DNA of 64,000 nucleotides, from NCBI GenBank assembly GCA_015501075.1, contig JADNYJ010000056.1, positions 169,875-233,874 on the forward strand, read 5' to 3'. How positions within the stretch are numbered: position 1 is the first letter of the stretch; every line of letters starts with the position of its first letter. This stretch comes from Gymnopilus junonius (lineage: Eukaryota > Basidiomycota > Agaricomycetes > Agaricales > Galerinaceae). The notes beneath the pieces are model-generated. The model did no database searches. It saw nothing but the letters and a program-made list of their open reading frames with translations, and was not told the DNA's origin. Of the stretch, positions 1 through 12,552 are shown in pieces. A program made the translations under genes and the position numbers.

Positions 1-711
1 CAAAGATTGAAAAATGGGGAATATATCAAATCCCGTGAGCTCCAATTTCTCCAACATAGCCAGTGACTTAGGATTCGTTGTAGTCGGTGGTTCCAAAGGA
101 TCCTTTCTGTCGAAAAAAACGGAAGAAAGCTTGAGATCGATAAGGCTGCTTGAGGTAATTGCGGCTACCAGAAGTGACTTCGGTATCTTCCCAATATTAA
201 CCAAATGAAGAGTGTTAAGGGAATTGCTAGAGAAAATTCGGGACAGAAGGGACTCGGTGCTGGGGTAAAATGAAAGGAGAGCTCCAAGTAAACCGTAGCA
301 ATCCTATGAGCCTGAGTGACTCGAGGGGCCTTTGGCTCAAAAGGTTGAGCAATTCAAGCAGATGATTCTTTTCCACACCCAGTTTCCGGAGAATTTGTTG
401 TATAGTATCCCTCGACTTGAGGAATGCGCGGGCGGTGGAAGGCCTGCCATATCAAATTTGAGATTCAAAGATCGAATTGCCGGGATTAAATAGGCATCGT
501 TGTTTTGTAAAACTTTGATGAGTTCGGCTGCGCGCGTTTGACAAGAAGTATCCACCAAAAAGCTAATATCCGAGAAAAGGTGTTTCCTGGATGCCAAATA
601 GAAAGCCATCGACACGACGGAACACGTTTTGAGGGTAGCTCGGGAACCATGGCATGCGACCTCGTCGATAATGAGATCTATTATTTCCTGAGGTAAATGC
701 GTACTAGTCAT
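1..711 (-). pseudogene. F-box protein gene, 5' part, frame broken, runs off left edge
   Basis: The N-terminus reads MTSTHLPQEIIDLIIDEVA, the start of a fungal F-box, and is followed by text typical of agaricomycete F-box/LRR proteins (LRSLNLKFDMAG). F-box proteins recruit substrates to SCF ubiquitin ligases. I take the ATG at 711; a GTG lies three codons upstream. Coding-looking text continues to the window edge, but in three successive frames: one to about 430, a second with TIQQILRKLGVEKNHLLELLNLL from about 430 to 305, and a third with SLAMLEKLELTGFDIFPIFQ to base 1. The switches are too close together for ordinary introns, so I read it as frame-shifted or mis-sequenced. The C-terminus lies outside the window. 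Family call fairly sure; status as pseudogene uncertain. Confidence 0.55.
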
Positions 712-926
712 CGTCGCCACCGCTTGAGACGAAAAGGGTATTTAAGTATTCGAGCAGTAGAGGAGAAAGGGTAGGGTTCGAAGTCGGGCGTAGTACTTCA
801 GGATATATCATTTGAATCAAATTTGAATGGGACAGATTTGATTCCAAGTTGAATCATTGTAGTTCGTGAGGGCCATGTTAAATGTTTACATGTATTTGAA
901 GCGGACAACGATGACCTCCTTCCCGC

Positions 927-1793
927 ATGTACCTCCGAGTCTTTAATCACGACCAGGGGCAGACCAATTCGTATCTCGGACGATGTAAGCTGAATTTTTG
1001 ATATTGTGAGATATTATGAACTTGATTTTATTTTATAGGCCCCCCAAAGGTGGTTTCAAGAAGAAGACAGGTTCCGATGGAACATCAACACCAGTGACAC
1101 CCGTAGGTGCATTCAGAATCCCGATTTTTCTCTGGAGACTAATCAAATCGCGCGTTTCAAGTCATTAGCTGTCCAATTATCATACCTACACCAGCCAAGA
1201 CCCTTCAAAAACCCGCACTACACGAAGAATGTCAATCGTAGAGTCAAGAACTTGAAGACAGTGCTCGGTCAGGAGAGAGAGCGAGAAAGAGCAGACAGGG
1301 AAGAGAGAAGACTGAAGAGGGAGGAGCTACTCAAAACGAACCCTCAGGCCGTTGTGGACATTCCGGAGGAAGTGCCTACTTGTAGGTTCTATACTATTTT
1401 TAATCGTAGTTTTGACCATATCTAACGACATCAAGCAGACACGACTATAGAAGCACCTCCGTCAGTTATACCCCATAAACATTTATGTGATATCACAGGC
1501 CTTGATGTGAGATACTCTCGCCATGCTTTGGACGTATTCTGACGCGTCGCATTAGGCCCCGTACACAGACCCAGCAACAGGTCTGCGCTACCATGATAAG
1601 AGCGTATACGAAATCGTGAAAGGGCTGGTGCGTCATCAAAACTGTTCTTATACTTCGACATTTTATGGATACTCTGCAGAGCGCTAGCATGGCCAAGGAC
1701 TATTTATCAGGTATGCGCTCACTTTTTCCAGCCTCCGTGTTCCCGCTAACCTTGCCTTGGCTAGCTCGGGGTGTTCACTCAATAGTCAAGTAG
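927..1793 (+). CDS. ies6: INO80 chromatin-remodelling complex subunit Ies6 (INO80C)
   Basis: The protein is a small subunit of the INO80 chromatin remodeller, which acts with Arp5 in the nucleus. Seven exons give an open frame of 164 codons: 927-970, 1039-1102, 1195-1381, 1439-1506, 1556-1627, 1680-1710 and 1765-1793. Diagnostic text is RPFKNPHYTKN and RVKNLKTVLGQE, a charged helix rich in R and E, then the YL1_C domain (HLCDITGLDAPYTDP, TGLRYHDKSVYEIVKGL) and a C-terminus AKDYLSARGVHSIVK. The length suits the family. The first exon is the least certain part: its donor is GTATCT and the start is the only ATG that keeps frame. It converges with PKS1. A decayed copy of its last exon lies beyond PKS2 at 63636-63710. 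Confidence 0.88.
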
Positions 1794-2122
1794 ATGTATT
1801 CATTACGGTCAATTGAATAGGACCTGAACAAGGCCATTATATTGCGAAATTAACGACATCTAAGATGTTGTTGTATGGAAATCAGATGTAATATGTAACG
1901 ATACGGACGACAATAACGATAAGACGAATCCGGGAATACGAAGGATTTACTCTAAAGTGCGGATGGATGGGCTATGACACATCAGGAAAGGCTACAAGTG
2001 ACGAGAATGACGACGTGGCTCTGAATTAGGGTCTCAGGCGCCAACAGTATTATAAAGAGATAGAGGTAAGAGAAGGAAGAAGAAGAAAATATAGTACAAT
2101 GGAGGTACTTGCATGATGCCCT
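1794..2122. other. Convergent 3' intergenic region between ies6 and PKS1
   Basis: No gene is seen. The stretch holds the two 3' ends and is recognisably homologous to 63304-63635 downstream of PKS2; the longest shared words lie around CTGTTGGCGCCTGAGACCC. Confidence 0.7.
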
Positions 2123-5100
2123 TTATGCTGGCAAAAACCCGATCTCTTTCCAATAAGCAACCCATTTTTGACGTCATGCTCGCCGAGAGGCTGGACATCC
2201 TCACTTCGCAACGAAGGGGAGGCGTTCAAAGCATTGTCGGTGACGACCTTAGCGAGCAGACCCATGCTCTCCGTCTGATGAGAGGAAGCACTAAGGGCAA
2301 TGCGATAGAAGTGGGTCATCCTTAACGCAGCGCGACTGTGCTCTGTTTGACGTCCAGAAGTCTTCTCATCCGCGTCGTTTGAGGAGCTTTCGAGGCGGGC
2401 GAACCACTCGACGTAAGGCACGAGAGGGACGCCGAGAGAGGTGGCAAGGGCCTTCATGACAGTGTTCCATTTGACCGGCTTGGGATGCACGAGGTGGAGA
2501 GTTTGGTTCTCAGCACGGCGCATGTCCACGATGGCAGCCGCAGCGAGGTCCACTGGAATCCAGGAGATCAACTACAGCAGAATTAAGGGTTAGGAAGGGA
2601 ATCAAACAATAGCCTGAACAACTCACGTCTTCTCCATCCGGAAGGCATCCCAAGTACGACGCCGACTGCGCAATAGCTGGGAACCATTGAGAAGGGTCCC
2701 AGCAACCATTGGATCCACCGCTCAACAGTCCAACACGAACAACATTCGTCTTCAGACCGTAATTTTCCGACGCAAGTTGGAAGAGGCGTTCAGCCACCCA
2801 CTTCGACTCGATGTATCCCGTCTGAATAGATATCTTCGGGTCCACGATGGGTGCTTCAGGTGCGTACTCTTCGGAAGAATATTCCTTAGGATCTGGAAAG
2901 ATGTTAAGACGAGAATGCCACGAGACTAGAGTTGCTACGTTGGAAGACGCCGATCGTGCTGATGTAGGAGAGAGACGGTCTGACGGCAAGGCGCGACTGC
3001 TTGGCGAAGTCGAGCAGCTTACGACTGCCCTGATCAAGTCTTCATAGTCCACTAAGGATGTCGCGAAGTCCACCTTCCAAGCTGAAACAAAATGAGCTAC
3101 CATGTACGGGATATTCCAAAAGATTATCCTTACCATTGTGGATGATGCGGGTGACAGAGGAGAGAAGCTGTAGAAAATATAATGTAAGTATGCATATTGA
3201 CCTTGAGTAACAGATACAACATGCCTTGTTCGCAACGTCGGGTGGGAGGTTGAAGTTATCGACTCTCAAGTCACCCTCCAGAAGCACGAGCTTAGAGGAG
3301 TCAAGAAGAGACAAAGGAAGGCCTTGAGTGGCGAAAATATCTTTCTGGCGCTGTAAGGTCGAGGTGCCGGCCTTCGAAGGACGATTGAGAGCGTAGACGA
3401 GTTCCACGTCATCATTTTGGAGAAGTTGGGAAAGGATGTTTGATCCAAGGGTGCCCGTCGTTCCAGTGACAAGGATGATGTCCTTGTCGGCTTGGGACAT
3501 CGAAGATGAAGCACAAGTTTCGGCCGAGTCGACGTTCATATCGGCGCTGTACTTCGAGAGCATGTCGCTCATAAACTCGACCTTCTTTTTGGGAGTTGAC
3601 ACAGGCTTCGAAACTGGCTGACTTTCAGATGGCGCAGAGGATTCACCCTCCGAGGATCGGAGGAGGTCGGCCAGCGAGACATCGGCGAGCAACTGGATCT
3701 GCGTGGCTTGAACATATGGACGCAACAAGAAAGAAATACGAGATGCGGAGAGTGAGTCAATCCCGTAGGCAGTGAGAGGAACATCAAGCGAGAAGTCCGC
3801 TTCCGGGATATCCAGCACATTCCTCACAATCCTCGACATGTGCGCCGCGTCGTCCAGGTCAGAGGCCGTCTCGAGGGCTTGGTTAGGCAACAAATGTTTG
3901 CCCAGGCGAGGCATACCCAGAGTTCTGTCCATCACCTCCCAGTTCAAGTCACAGACGTATCGAACAGTGCGCTGTCCCTTCTGGAATCGGAACATCGAGT
4001 CCTCAAACCATTTGATCATATCTTATAGACGTAAAATGAGGCATGGTTTAGATTGCAATCAAGAAAAGTATTCACCTTCCGCAGGTACAGCCCAAGGAAT
4101 AAGGGAGCCGAGTCGAGATTCATTCGCTTCTCCAGTACCGGCAAGCACCAAAGTCGAATCGAGAACCCCAGGGCAGACGAACGAGAACCCATTGGGAAGT
4201 TCAGACGTCAAAGCCTCTAGAGCCGTGTTCGCACTGCGAGAAAGAGGTCAATGAAAGTTGAAAAAGAAAAGAACCAACAACTTACGCTCCGTAGTTCGTC
4301 TGGCCACCAAATCCAAACAGCCCTGACACCGATGTGAAGGAAACAACGAAGTCCATTGATTGGAAATCGAAGACCTCTTTAGTGACGGCAAAGGCATCCA
4401 ACTTCGCTGAAAAGACACGAGAGAAATCGCTCTCAGTGAGATGTCGGAAAATGCCATCCGATAACACAGCAGTCAAGAATATGCAGCCGCCGACTTGAGT
4501 CGTTCCTAGCGTATTCAAAAGTGCCGTCGTACTGGCAACGTCGGTCGCATCGACGGCGACGAGAGAAAGGCGGAGGTCGTCCTTGGCCTCCAGGTATTTG
4601 ATCATCCGTCGCACAACCACATTGCTGGTGCTGTCAAGACTCTTTCTTCCTGACCGAGAGGTTAGCACAATATGCCTAGCACCTCTCTAGAAGCAGCCCA
4701 AACCAATCAGTAGTGATTTCCACGCTGAGCCCCAAAACATACCTGATACATATATAACGCTAAATGAACTCCAATGTTCCTATACCCCCCAGAATAAGAT
4801 ATGCCTTATCCGGATTGAAAGACGCTTCGTTGGAAGATTGACAGGACGCTCGACTTCGACATCTCGGCCTCGCTTGGTAGCTTGCATGTTACGGGGAGAC
4901 GGAAAGACTCCAAGTCGCCTCCAATCATACTAAAGGAGCATCGTAAGGCGTCCGCAATAGAGTAGGGGTCACGATGGAGAATACTAGGCAAGCCACTGTC
5001 AGCATCATTCCACGAGAAAAGCTTTCCTCGTCTTGGCTCTAAGAGCGTCTTCAACACCTGGACATAAGGGAGATCTGTGTATCCAGAAACGATGAGATCA

Positions 5101-8100
5101 AATGGTTCGCCATTAAGCTTGGCGATGTCGTGTAGGCTGGCGTCATTGTCGACTTTCATGACCTGCAGGCCATTCTTCGCATAGACCTTGCCACGTTGAA
5201 CCCGGTCACAGTGTCTGCATGAGTGACGAGGATGCGGGCGAGCTTCAGACGGTCCGAACGATTGAATGGCGCTCAGGCCGGAGCAAGACAGCAGTGACGA
5301 AACCAGGAATGAGAGCGGAAATTGAATCTGCAGCTCGAGTGAATTCCGAAGGAAGCTGGCCAAGCAGGCCACATCGACCACCATCGTCTCTTCAATGGGT
5401 GCATCGACAAGGCCACAACAATTTGACCATCATGAAGGGTTGTAGATTGTGCATCGACGACAGTCGCCAGAAGCCCAGTTACAGCGCCTTGCTTCGAAAA
5501 GGAGATAGGACGCAACAGTACATGGTAAGGAGGAAGCGAGGTCGGGAGGCCGTGTAGCTTCGTCGCTGTCGAAGCATTAACCTCAGCAACGGGGGCAATG
5601 CGGGGCACCATAAGCATATTCTGGTCTTCGGGTGAGACTAGAATGTCCTGCTCAAGACGCAATTCCGTAGGCAAATGGTCAAGGAACTCTTGACGCATGT
5701 CCTCATCGTAAGATTCAGGGAATACCACCAGCCTGATCGTCCACGATACATATTCCCTTCGCAATGCACGCACAAAGCCCTGCGCTGCACTTCCATCCCT
5801 GCCCTCCGTCGCAGTGATCCAGATGTCAATGTACTGGGTGGAATTCAAACCAGACAGTTCCCACTGCAGATCGAGCTCGTTGCCGAACGAGTACTCGTAT
5901 ACGAATGAGTCTATAGGGTCAACCAACGCTTCGTCTGGTGATTCCAAGTTGGACCAGGTCTTCTTCTGTGCATCGATGCAGAAGTGGAAAGGGTCCGCGT
6001 CTTCTGAATTATGCACACGCTGAACCGTAAACTTGGCCAAAGATTCCAAGTACGACGAGAGACGGTACGTGTTCTCTGATGAAGGACTACCGAATGCAGC
6101 ATTATACCACACAGTTCCCAGAGCCATGGATTCCCATGCTTCCAGGTTCCTTTCCGCAACGATGAACGTGCCTCCAGGCAGAAGCAGCCTGTTCGCAGTG
6201 TCGACGATATGTTGAGGCTTGGCCTTGTCGTCAGCGACATTGAAGAAGAGAGCAACGTCGAAAAGTTGATCTTCAACGGCGGATGAGTTGTCGCCCACTT
6301 TTACACTGACGTTTCGAACCATTCCCGATGCCACAGTCGGAAGTGTCTGCGCCGGGTGCTTGTTGTCGACGAAAAGATTGACGTGCAAGGTCGAGAATTC
6401 GCGGAAAACTTCCTCAATGCTGACTCGGAAAAAGTCGGATTTTACTGGAAAGACGACAGTTAAGTTGACAGCAAGCACACGCAGGAGAGTGAGCATACCA
6501 TTGCTAGCAATGAGAACTTCGACGACCTTGGTGCCAGAAACGCTGATATGTTTGAGGGCGTCGCGCAACGAAGTCATGCTATAGATGATAGCTTGTTCAA
6601 ATTGCGGACCTTCCGAGGACGAGACCTTCTGAAACATTGTCAGCGAGTGATTGTTACACTGACTGTAGATGAACATGCCTTGTCTGCGGCCAAAAGCTCA
6701 AGATAAGGAGCCAGCTCTTTCGTCTGTCCAAAGGTAGGAGGAGACGGCCTACACAAGTGTTATTCATCAGTACACCATAGAATCAGATGAGAGGTTGCAT
6801 CTTACTTCGTGATTTGACCGGTCTTTGCGCTCATCTTCATTCGAATGGACATCTTGTCCAAAGTGGCATAGAGATCGGAGTGATCTACAGCCGTACAAGT
6901 GGTGGTGGGCTTGGGACGTTCTGATTGGAACGCGGGCTGGAAGGCAACTTGCAGAGGTCGAGCTGCGTCAGTTACAGGAGTAATGTGGTGCTTCGCGACC
7001 TCCAATCCAGCAAAAGTGCAGAGACGAACACCGGAGTCGTCAACGAGGCAAATATCGTACACCATGCCATCTGAACATGAAGATTAATTAGGAGCAGAGG
7101 CGAAACACAAAGTTCTTCTCACCAGGTTTCCATTGCTTAAGCTCAATGTGAGCGTAAATGTGTGCAGGGAAATAATTCACTTTCAACGGCTGGTGAGCAA
7201 TGATGGCGTCCACATGCGCAGGCAAGTAGTAAACGTTTGGATCGTAGTCGCCATGGAAAGGCTTGTACGCAGTCATCTGAATGCAAGCGTCCAAGATAGC
7301 AGGGTGGAGGATGTACTTCCCATCACTAATAAAATTCAAGTCTCGTGAAGAAATTGACGAAAAACAACCTCTTACCTGGCCAAGAACGCATCAGTGCCTT
7401 TAATCGATGCAAGGGCCTCGTTGACGCTGTAATACATGTTCGTGACCCTCTGGAAATGAGTCCCATAGGCCGAGAAATATGACAGAGAGGGGTAGAAACC
7501 TTTGGACTCGAAGTTAGAAACGACCTGCACAAACAAAAGTGGAGAAAGCTCACCAGATCCGATGTGTCCTGGGCACCTGTTCCTGACAGCCTCGATATCC
7601 AAAGCAGAGACGGCATGAGGCGTCTCGAACGACAGATACCCATCTGCGTGCAACCGGCCAGTCTGCAAGGAGAGAATGAGCGGTGGAATCTTAACGGGAA
7701 AAGTTCAAAAGAGAGAGACTGACATTGGAAGATGCATCCTTGCGTGACTTGGTGCTCGGAATAGACTTAACAGTCCAGTATGCTCCATCGAGCTGGATAT
7801 CCACCTTGACTGGTTTCTCAGACGATAGAGACAAGATAGAACGCAGGTTGACGTTCATCAGAGTCGACGCGCCAAATTCAAACGCCTGATAAAACGATAT
7901 CGTTAGAAATGGTATTTCCGAACCTAGTGAGATAGGAATATTAGCTCACCATCTCAAGGAAACCAGCAGCTGGCATGATGGGTTCCCCTCTGATAATATG
8001 TTCCGCCAGCGTTGGGTGCGAATCCTTGTTCATACGAAGGTATGCATGGTTCAGCGGGCCGCGAGCAGCCTCCATCTGCTTCTGCACGCCTGGCGTATCT

Positions 8101-11100
8101 GGATAAAGCGGGTACCTCTTCTTGACAAAGGGATAAGTCGGTAAGGCCAACTTGAAATCTGAGCATGTGCGCCCATTGAGAGCCACGAAATCGACGCAGT
8201 TATGGCCAGCAACAGTGACCTTTCCGCAAAGACGTAGAATATCCAAATGCTCTGTGGATCGCCCACCTCGCTTGGGACGCAGCACCGAATGAAGGACCGT
8301 CGATGTCTCCGACGCCATGCTGACGACGTAAGAAGAAAGGACTGGGTGAGGAGCGAACTCGACAAAGGTGGAACTTGGATGGGCAGCCCGGATTACCTCC
8401 ATCGTCTGAGTGAAACGCACTGGCGAACGCGTGTTGCTCCAGAAATAGTCTGCGTCGAAGCTGCCTTCGTACAGTTCCCCAGTGAGGGTGGAATATGTGG
8501 CGACCTTAGGGACGTGAGGACCAGGATAACGTCTGAATAAGTCGTCCAAAGCAGCAGTGTACTCAGCCTTCGCTTTCTCCATCATCGACGAATGGAATGG
8601 AACCTTGGTCCGGATCTTGCGTGCAAAGAATCCTCGACCATCCGCCAAAGCAACAATAGCATCAACGGCAACCTCTTCTCCTGCAATGGCGACTGCAGAA
8701 GGAGAATTGAAGCAGGCAAGTTCAACAAGGGCGTCTTCGTGCTCCTTGCGATACTGGACTAGAATTTCGTCCATCACCTCGGGTGTGCATGACACAGCCG
8801 CCATAGTGCCTCCAAGCTTCTCAATTGCCGTAAACGACTGCCCTCGAATAATTGCCAGTTCGACAGCCATCGCTTTCGACGCAGCTCCTGAAGCGTACAG
8901 CACCGCGGTCTCACCAGCAGAATGGCCAACAATGGCATCAGGCTTCATGCCCAAGCTAACCAGAAGGTCGAAGAGCGCAATCTGGAAAATCGCAACCGAC
9001 GGCAACACGAGGGCGATAGGCCAGATCTCTGGCAAAGCTCGCCCAGAGGACTCGTCGAAAAGACCATAGTCGCTGATGATGGATTGACCAGTCACTCGGC
9101 GGAATACATCGTCCATCTCAACGATACTCTGGCGGAAGACAGGGAATTTCTCGAATAATTCTCGACCCACTATACATGACATTAGAATTCGAGATAAAAG
9201 TACAAGGAATGAAATATGCTTACTGTCTTTGTGCTGCGGTCCTTGTCCGGAGAACACATAGATCAGCGAATTAATAATCCGCGGGCAATGTTCTGGGGAG
9301 GAAAATCCACCGATCGTGGTCTCGTTGACACCAGCGATGGCGAAAGACCTATACGTAGCTTGTTTCGAGCGTCGCCCAAGCACAGTCGAAAGCCCCGGCA
9401 GGTCCGACACATAATTTCCAAAACTGCTCTCAATACTTTCAGAAATCGATGTAGCGGCTCGTGCGGAAAGCCCGCCGGTCATAATCAGGAGAGGGCCTCG
9501 CGAATTCAGGCCAACACTCGCACCATTCACAACCGGCGTGCGTCTCGGAGGTGATTCCAACACAACATGTCCATTAGATCCGCCGATGCCAGATCCCGCA
9601 ATCGAGACCAGAGATTTATCACTGGACCGCACGGAAAGCGGAGTACATTCCAAGGGAACCCTGAGACGATACTCATCCCACTTGATCCCTGGGTTCAAAT
9701 GACGAATATTAACTTGAGGAGGAATCACCCCTTTGTCGAAAATCGAGATCACTTTCGACAGTGACGCAAGGAACGCTACAATTTCCGTATGGCTATGGGA
9801 AAAAAAAACTCAGCGAACCTTCAAGTTGGCAGATGGGAAACACTTACCCAATATTGCCTTTCACACTTCCCACCACAAGCTCGTCTTCCCTGTGGAAGTG
9901 CTCTCCTACCCAATTAGCTTCCGTGGGATCTCCCTTCGCGGTGCCTGATCGCAATGTTGTTAGATGAAAAGGCACTGCACGTAAACGTCAGATGGATTTA
10001 GAAATACCTGTTGCATGGAGTTCGACATAGTCCACCTCGCGGGGGCTCCGACCAGCACGTTGGAAGGCTTGCACCATCGCATCACGTTGAGATTCGGCAA
10101 CTGGCGCTCCAGGTGGTGCAGCTGAGCCAGTCGAATTGATAGCGGTTCCGAGTATCTAACAAAAATTAAGCTACACCCAATAATATTCCTTGGAAACCAT
10201 ATACCGTCGCGTAAATATGATCTTGATCTCGAATAGCATCTGCAAGTGGTTTGATAACTACAACCGCGCAGCCTTCTGCTCTCGAAAACCTATCACAACA
10301 TCAGCCTTGCCCCGGGTTGGTGTGAGAACACCAAGAGCACACATACCCATCTGCAGTACTATCGAAAGGCTTGCACTTGCCGTCTTTAGCAAGCAATGAT
10401 CCCTGGCTATACGTAATCCAGTCGATGAAACTAAAAAAAACGTGTAAAATTAGACAAAAGACAAAACACTTCTACGCAAGTAAACACTTACCGATGGTTT
10501 AATTGACATCCTCCGACTACAGCTGCCTCACAATCCCCATTTGAAATCGCTTGCACAGCAATATGCATCGCCGTGAGCGTAGAGCTACACGCTGTGTCCA
10601 TTGGGACAGAAGGACCGATGAGATCCAAATGATTCGAAAGGCGGTTGGCAATCATCGAAGGGTAACCGGCGAATGAACCCCGCGCTTCAAATTCATCCTT
10701 TGGAAATTAGTGAGACAACGACATTCAATGGAAATCTCAAATGATGCTCACCGGCTCGGAAACATTGCCCATTTCAATTGAAGTGCCGGAGGTGAAGCAA
10801 CCAACGTTCTTCATTCTGTAGTCCGATCCAGAATCGAGAAGTGCCAAGAAAGCATTTTCAAGCAGCTTCCTAGTAGCAGGCGCCATGGTCGACGCGTCCT
10901 TGGAAGAGATACCGAATTCAACATTGTCGAAAGTATCAATGTCCTTGAGAAAAGCGCCCTTGTTGACGTGAATCTTGCCAGCGCCAGGACCCTTCCATCT
11001 AAAGCGACGAAAAAAAATGATGAGCTTCGCTGAAGAACTAAAGACGTAGAGCAGCGACGCACGCTTCAACATTAAACCTATCTGACGGTATTTCTTCGTA

Positions 11101-11273
11101 CGCTTCACCGGACGACAACAAAAAATCGAAGAAAGTTTTATGGTCCAAGTTCTCTGTGGAGTAGCCACCGCTTGGTAGCTCGACAGACACGCCCACCTGG
11201 AAAGAGAAAATGGGTCATCAGGCGACCAGAACGCGTCGAACGAACAACTTACTATTGCAATGGGAGACGACAT
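2123..11273 (-). CDS. PKS1: highly reducing polyketide synthase with terminal thioester reductase
   Basis: An iterative type I PKS of roughly 2,750 residues in about 15 exons. The start MSSPIAIV is at 11273. Domains in gene order: KS about 11270-9480 (DTACSST cysteine near 10590, HATGT, GNIGHTE); AT about 9290-8150 (GHSAGET near 8920); DH about 8050-6830 (HIIRGEPIMP and LDACIQ both present); methyltransferase-like region about 6670-6050 whose first motif is VVEVLIASN without a glycine-rich loop, so probably inactive; ER-like region about 5600-4850 lacking an NADPH motif; KR about 4810-4200 (LILGGIGTIG, catalytic TNYGAAN); ACP near 3755 (GIDSLSA); thioester reductase about 3500-2123 (VTGTTGTLGSN, GYIESKWVAE). 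It should build a reduced chain and release it as aldehyde or alcohol. Compared with PKS2, single bases are missing near 5415, 5360, 5270-5290, 5190, 4890, 4840, 3030 and 2185, breaking the frame. ER activity must come from a partner. Confidence 0.93.
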
Positions 11274-11644
11274 GCTTGAGCTCAGTGAGCAATGTCGAGG
11301 GTTTTGGTCATAAATCTAGGGCAATGACCCTCCAGGCGGTACTTATATACCGGAATATATATTGAAAGATCATTGTTGGAAGGTGGGCCAAAATTGTTTC
11401 ATACAAGTCAGGGCTCGGTAAGGGGTGCTCTGAAGGACAATCAGAGATATGATCGTGGTAAGAAATAAAATGTTCTTGATGTCCGAGTTGTTAACGCGTT
11501 GTTGGCCAGCGTTACGTAACGCAATCCGGGGTCCATCCTCGTTTTTATTGTTCTACGCCTTCCCCTTTTGACCCAAGTTTGACCCTCAATACCAAATTTG
11601 ACGCCGAGACGATGCCAACTTCTTTTGTTCTCTTCGGCCCAAAG
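11274..11644 (-). promoter_or_regulatory. PKS1 promoter region
   Basis: This is homologous to the PKS2 promoter at 53774-54164. On the minus strand it carries a TATATAAG box at 11343-11350, about 70 bases before the ATG, and a perfect 14-base palindrome further upstream. An ACGCGT element sits next to the palindrome, also present in the other arm. Homology ends abruptly at about 11644. Confidence 0.6.
11509..11522. promoter_or_regulatory. Palindrome GCGTTACGTAACGC upstream of PKS1
   Basis: A perfect 14-base palindrome with a TTACGTAA core, the type of site bound by fungal bZIP (Yap/ATF-like) factors. It lies about 236 bases before the PKS1 ATG and is conserved at 53898-53911 before PKS2, although surrounding promoter sequence has drifted. 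Function is inferred. Confidence 0.5.
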
Positions 11645-11777
11645 TCGGAAAATCCTTCCATTGAGCGCCTTTCATGAACTCACTCAGAATGGTCAATGCT
11701 CACTCCAAGTTCGCTCTGCAAATTCTTTTCTGCTAAATTCGCTTCACGTTTCGCGGAATGGCTGTCATCAATGGCCC

Positions 11778-11984
11778 CATGCTTTTCGTCTACGCTGTCT
11801 TCATTTACTGTCGAACTACCTATGCCGAAAATCATCTAGGAATACCAAATTCGGTATATTCATAGGGGAAACTGGCGCTTCGTTCCGCAGGCTCATGGCG
11901 TGCAATGAAGCGAACGGCAACACGATGTCCGTCATTTCAGAACATTGTCTTGAAGTCAAAGGGACGTGGAATGGCTTGATATGA
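11778..11984 (+). pseudogene. Remnant of a seven-helix membrane protein gene (3' end)
   Basis: The sequence aligns to the 3' end of the seven-helix gene at 50124-51396 starting at its position 51082. Shared protein text includes RNTKFGIF followed by E and, later, SVISEHCLEVKG against SVIPEHRLEVNG. A stretch equivalent to ITLMNIMACRVF is deleted, there is no 5' part, and the frame is broken. The fragment begins where PKS1 promoter homology ends, so the gene was cut at this junction. It lies in the same orientation relative to trans-ER1 as the intact gene does to trans-ER2. Confidence 0.7.
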
Positions 11985-12552
11985 AGTTGCTATACTTAAC
12001 GTTTGACTTCTGCCGTTATACCATGCATCGCTCATAGTACTTACACCTCACGATGTAAATGTCAGTCTATTTTTCCCTTACGGTACCATGCAAATATGCT
12101 TGTCATCAGGGCAGGAGGATAACCGGCGCTGTCCCAACAAGAAGCAAGGATCATATGTACTGAATAGATTGATCCTGGTGACTCCTCTTTGAATACAGTC
12201 CCATTTTTGGCTGTGTCGGTAGAAGGGTGAGTAACGTAGAAGGAACATTCGCCGCGTGAGTCTGATTTCCGTTGCTTGGGAAATAGAGTTATAAGCCCCA
12301 GCATATGTGGAGTTTATCCAACATGCTTCAGAGAAACTCTCAGTGAGATTGGATCGCACGTAATAACAGACCTTACAATTGAAGCCTTCTTATGGTATAG
12401 AAACATAATGTCTTTATTGATTGATATGTCGAACGCGAGACGTACTTGGATACATTCCTGGCAATATAGGAGGGCCGACATGCGGTGCATTAGTAAGAAT
12501 TGTAAGCCTGAGAAGTAATTCTAGCTAGCTAACGGAAAGATGTAGGACGAAA
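11985..12552. other. Spacer between seven-helix remnant and trans-ER1
   Basis: No supported gene. It corresponds to the convergent spacer 51397-51990 of the other locus but is only weakly alignable. Open frames here are short and carry no recognisable motif. Confidence 0.5.

Larger units (their letters stand above)
1720..11644. repeat. Left arm of the large inverted repeat (PKS1 arm)
   Basis: This segment matches 53774-63710 in reverse complement. It covers the PKS1 promoter, all PKS1 exons and introns, the 3' flank, and the last exon plus part of the last intron of ies6. Exons are nearly identical between the arms: the main KR exon translates identically and the ACP/TR exon shows about three substitutions in roughly 270 residues. 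Introns, promoter and 3' flank show many more substitutions and small indels. Homology stops at about 11644 next to a seven-helix gene remnant, and inside the ies6 intron at about 1720. Confidence 0.9.
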
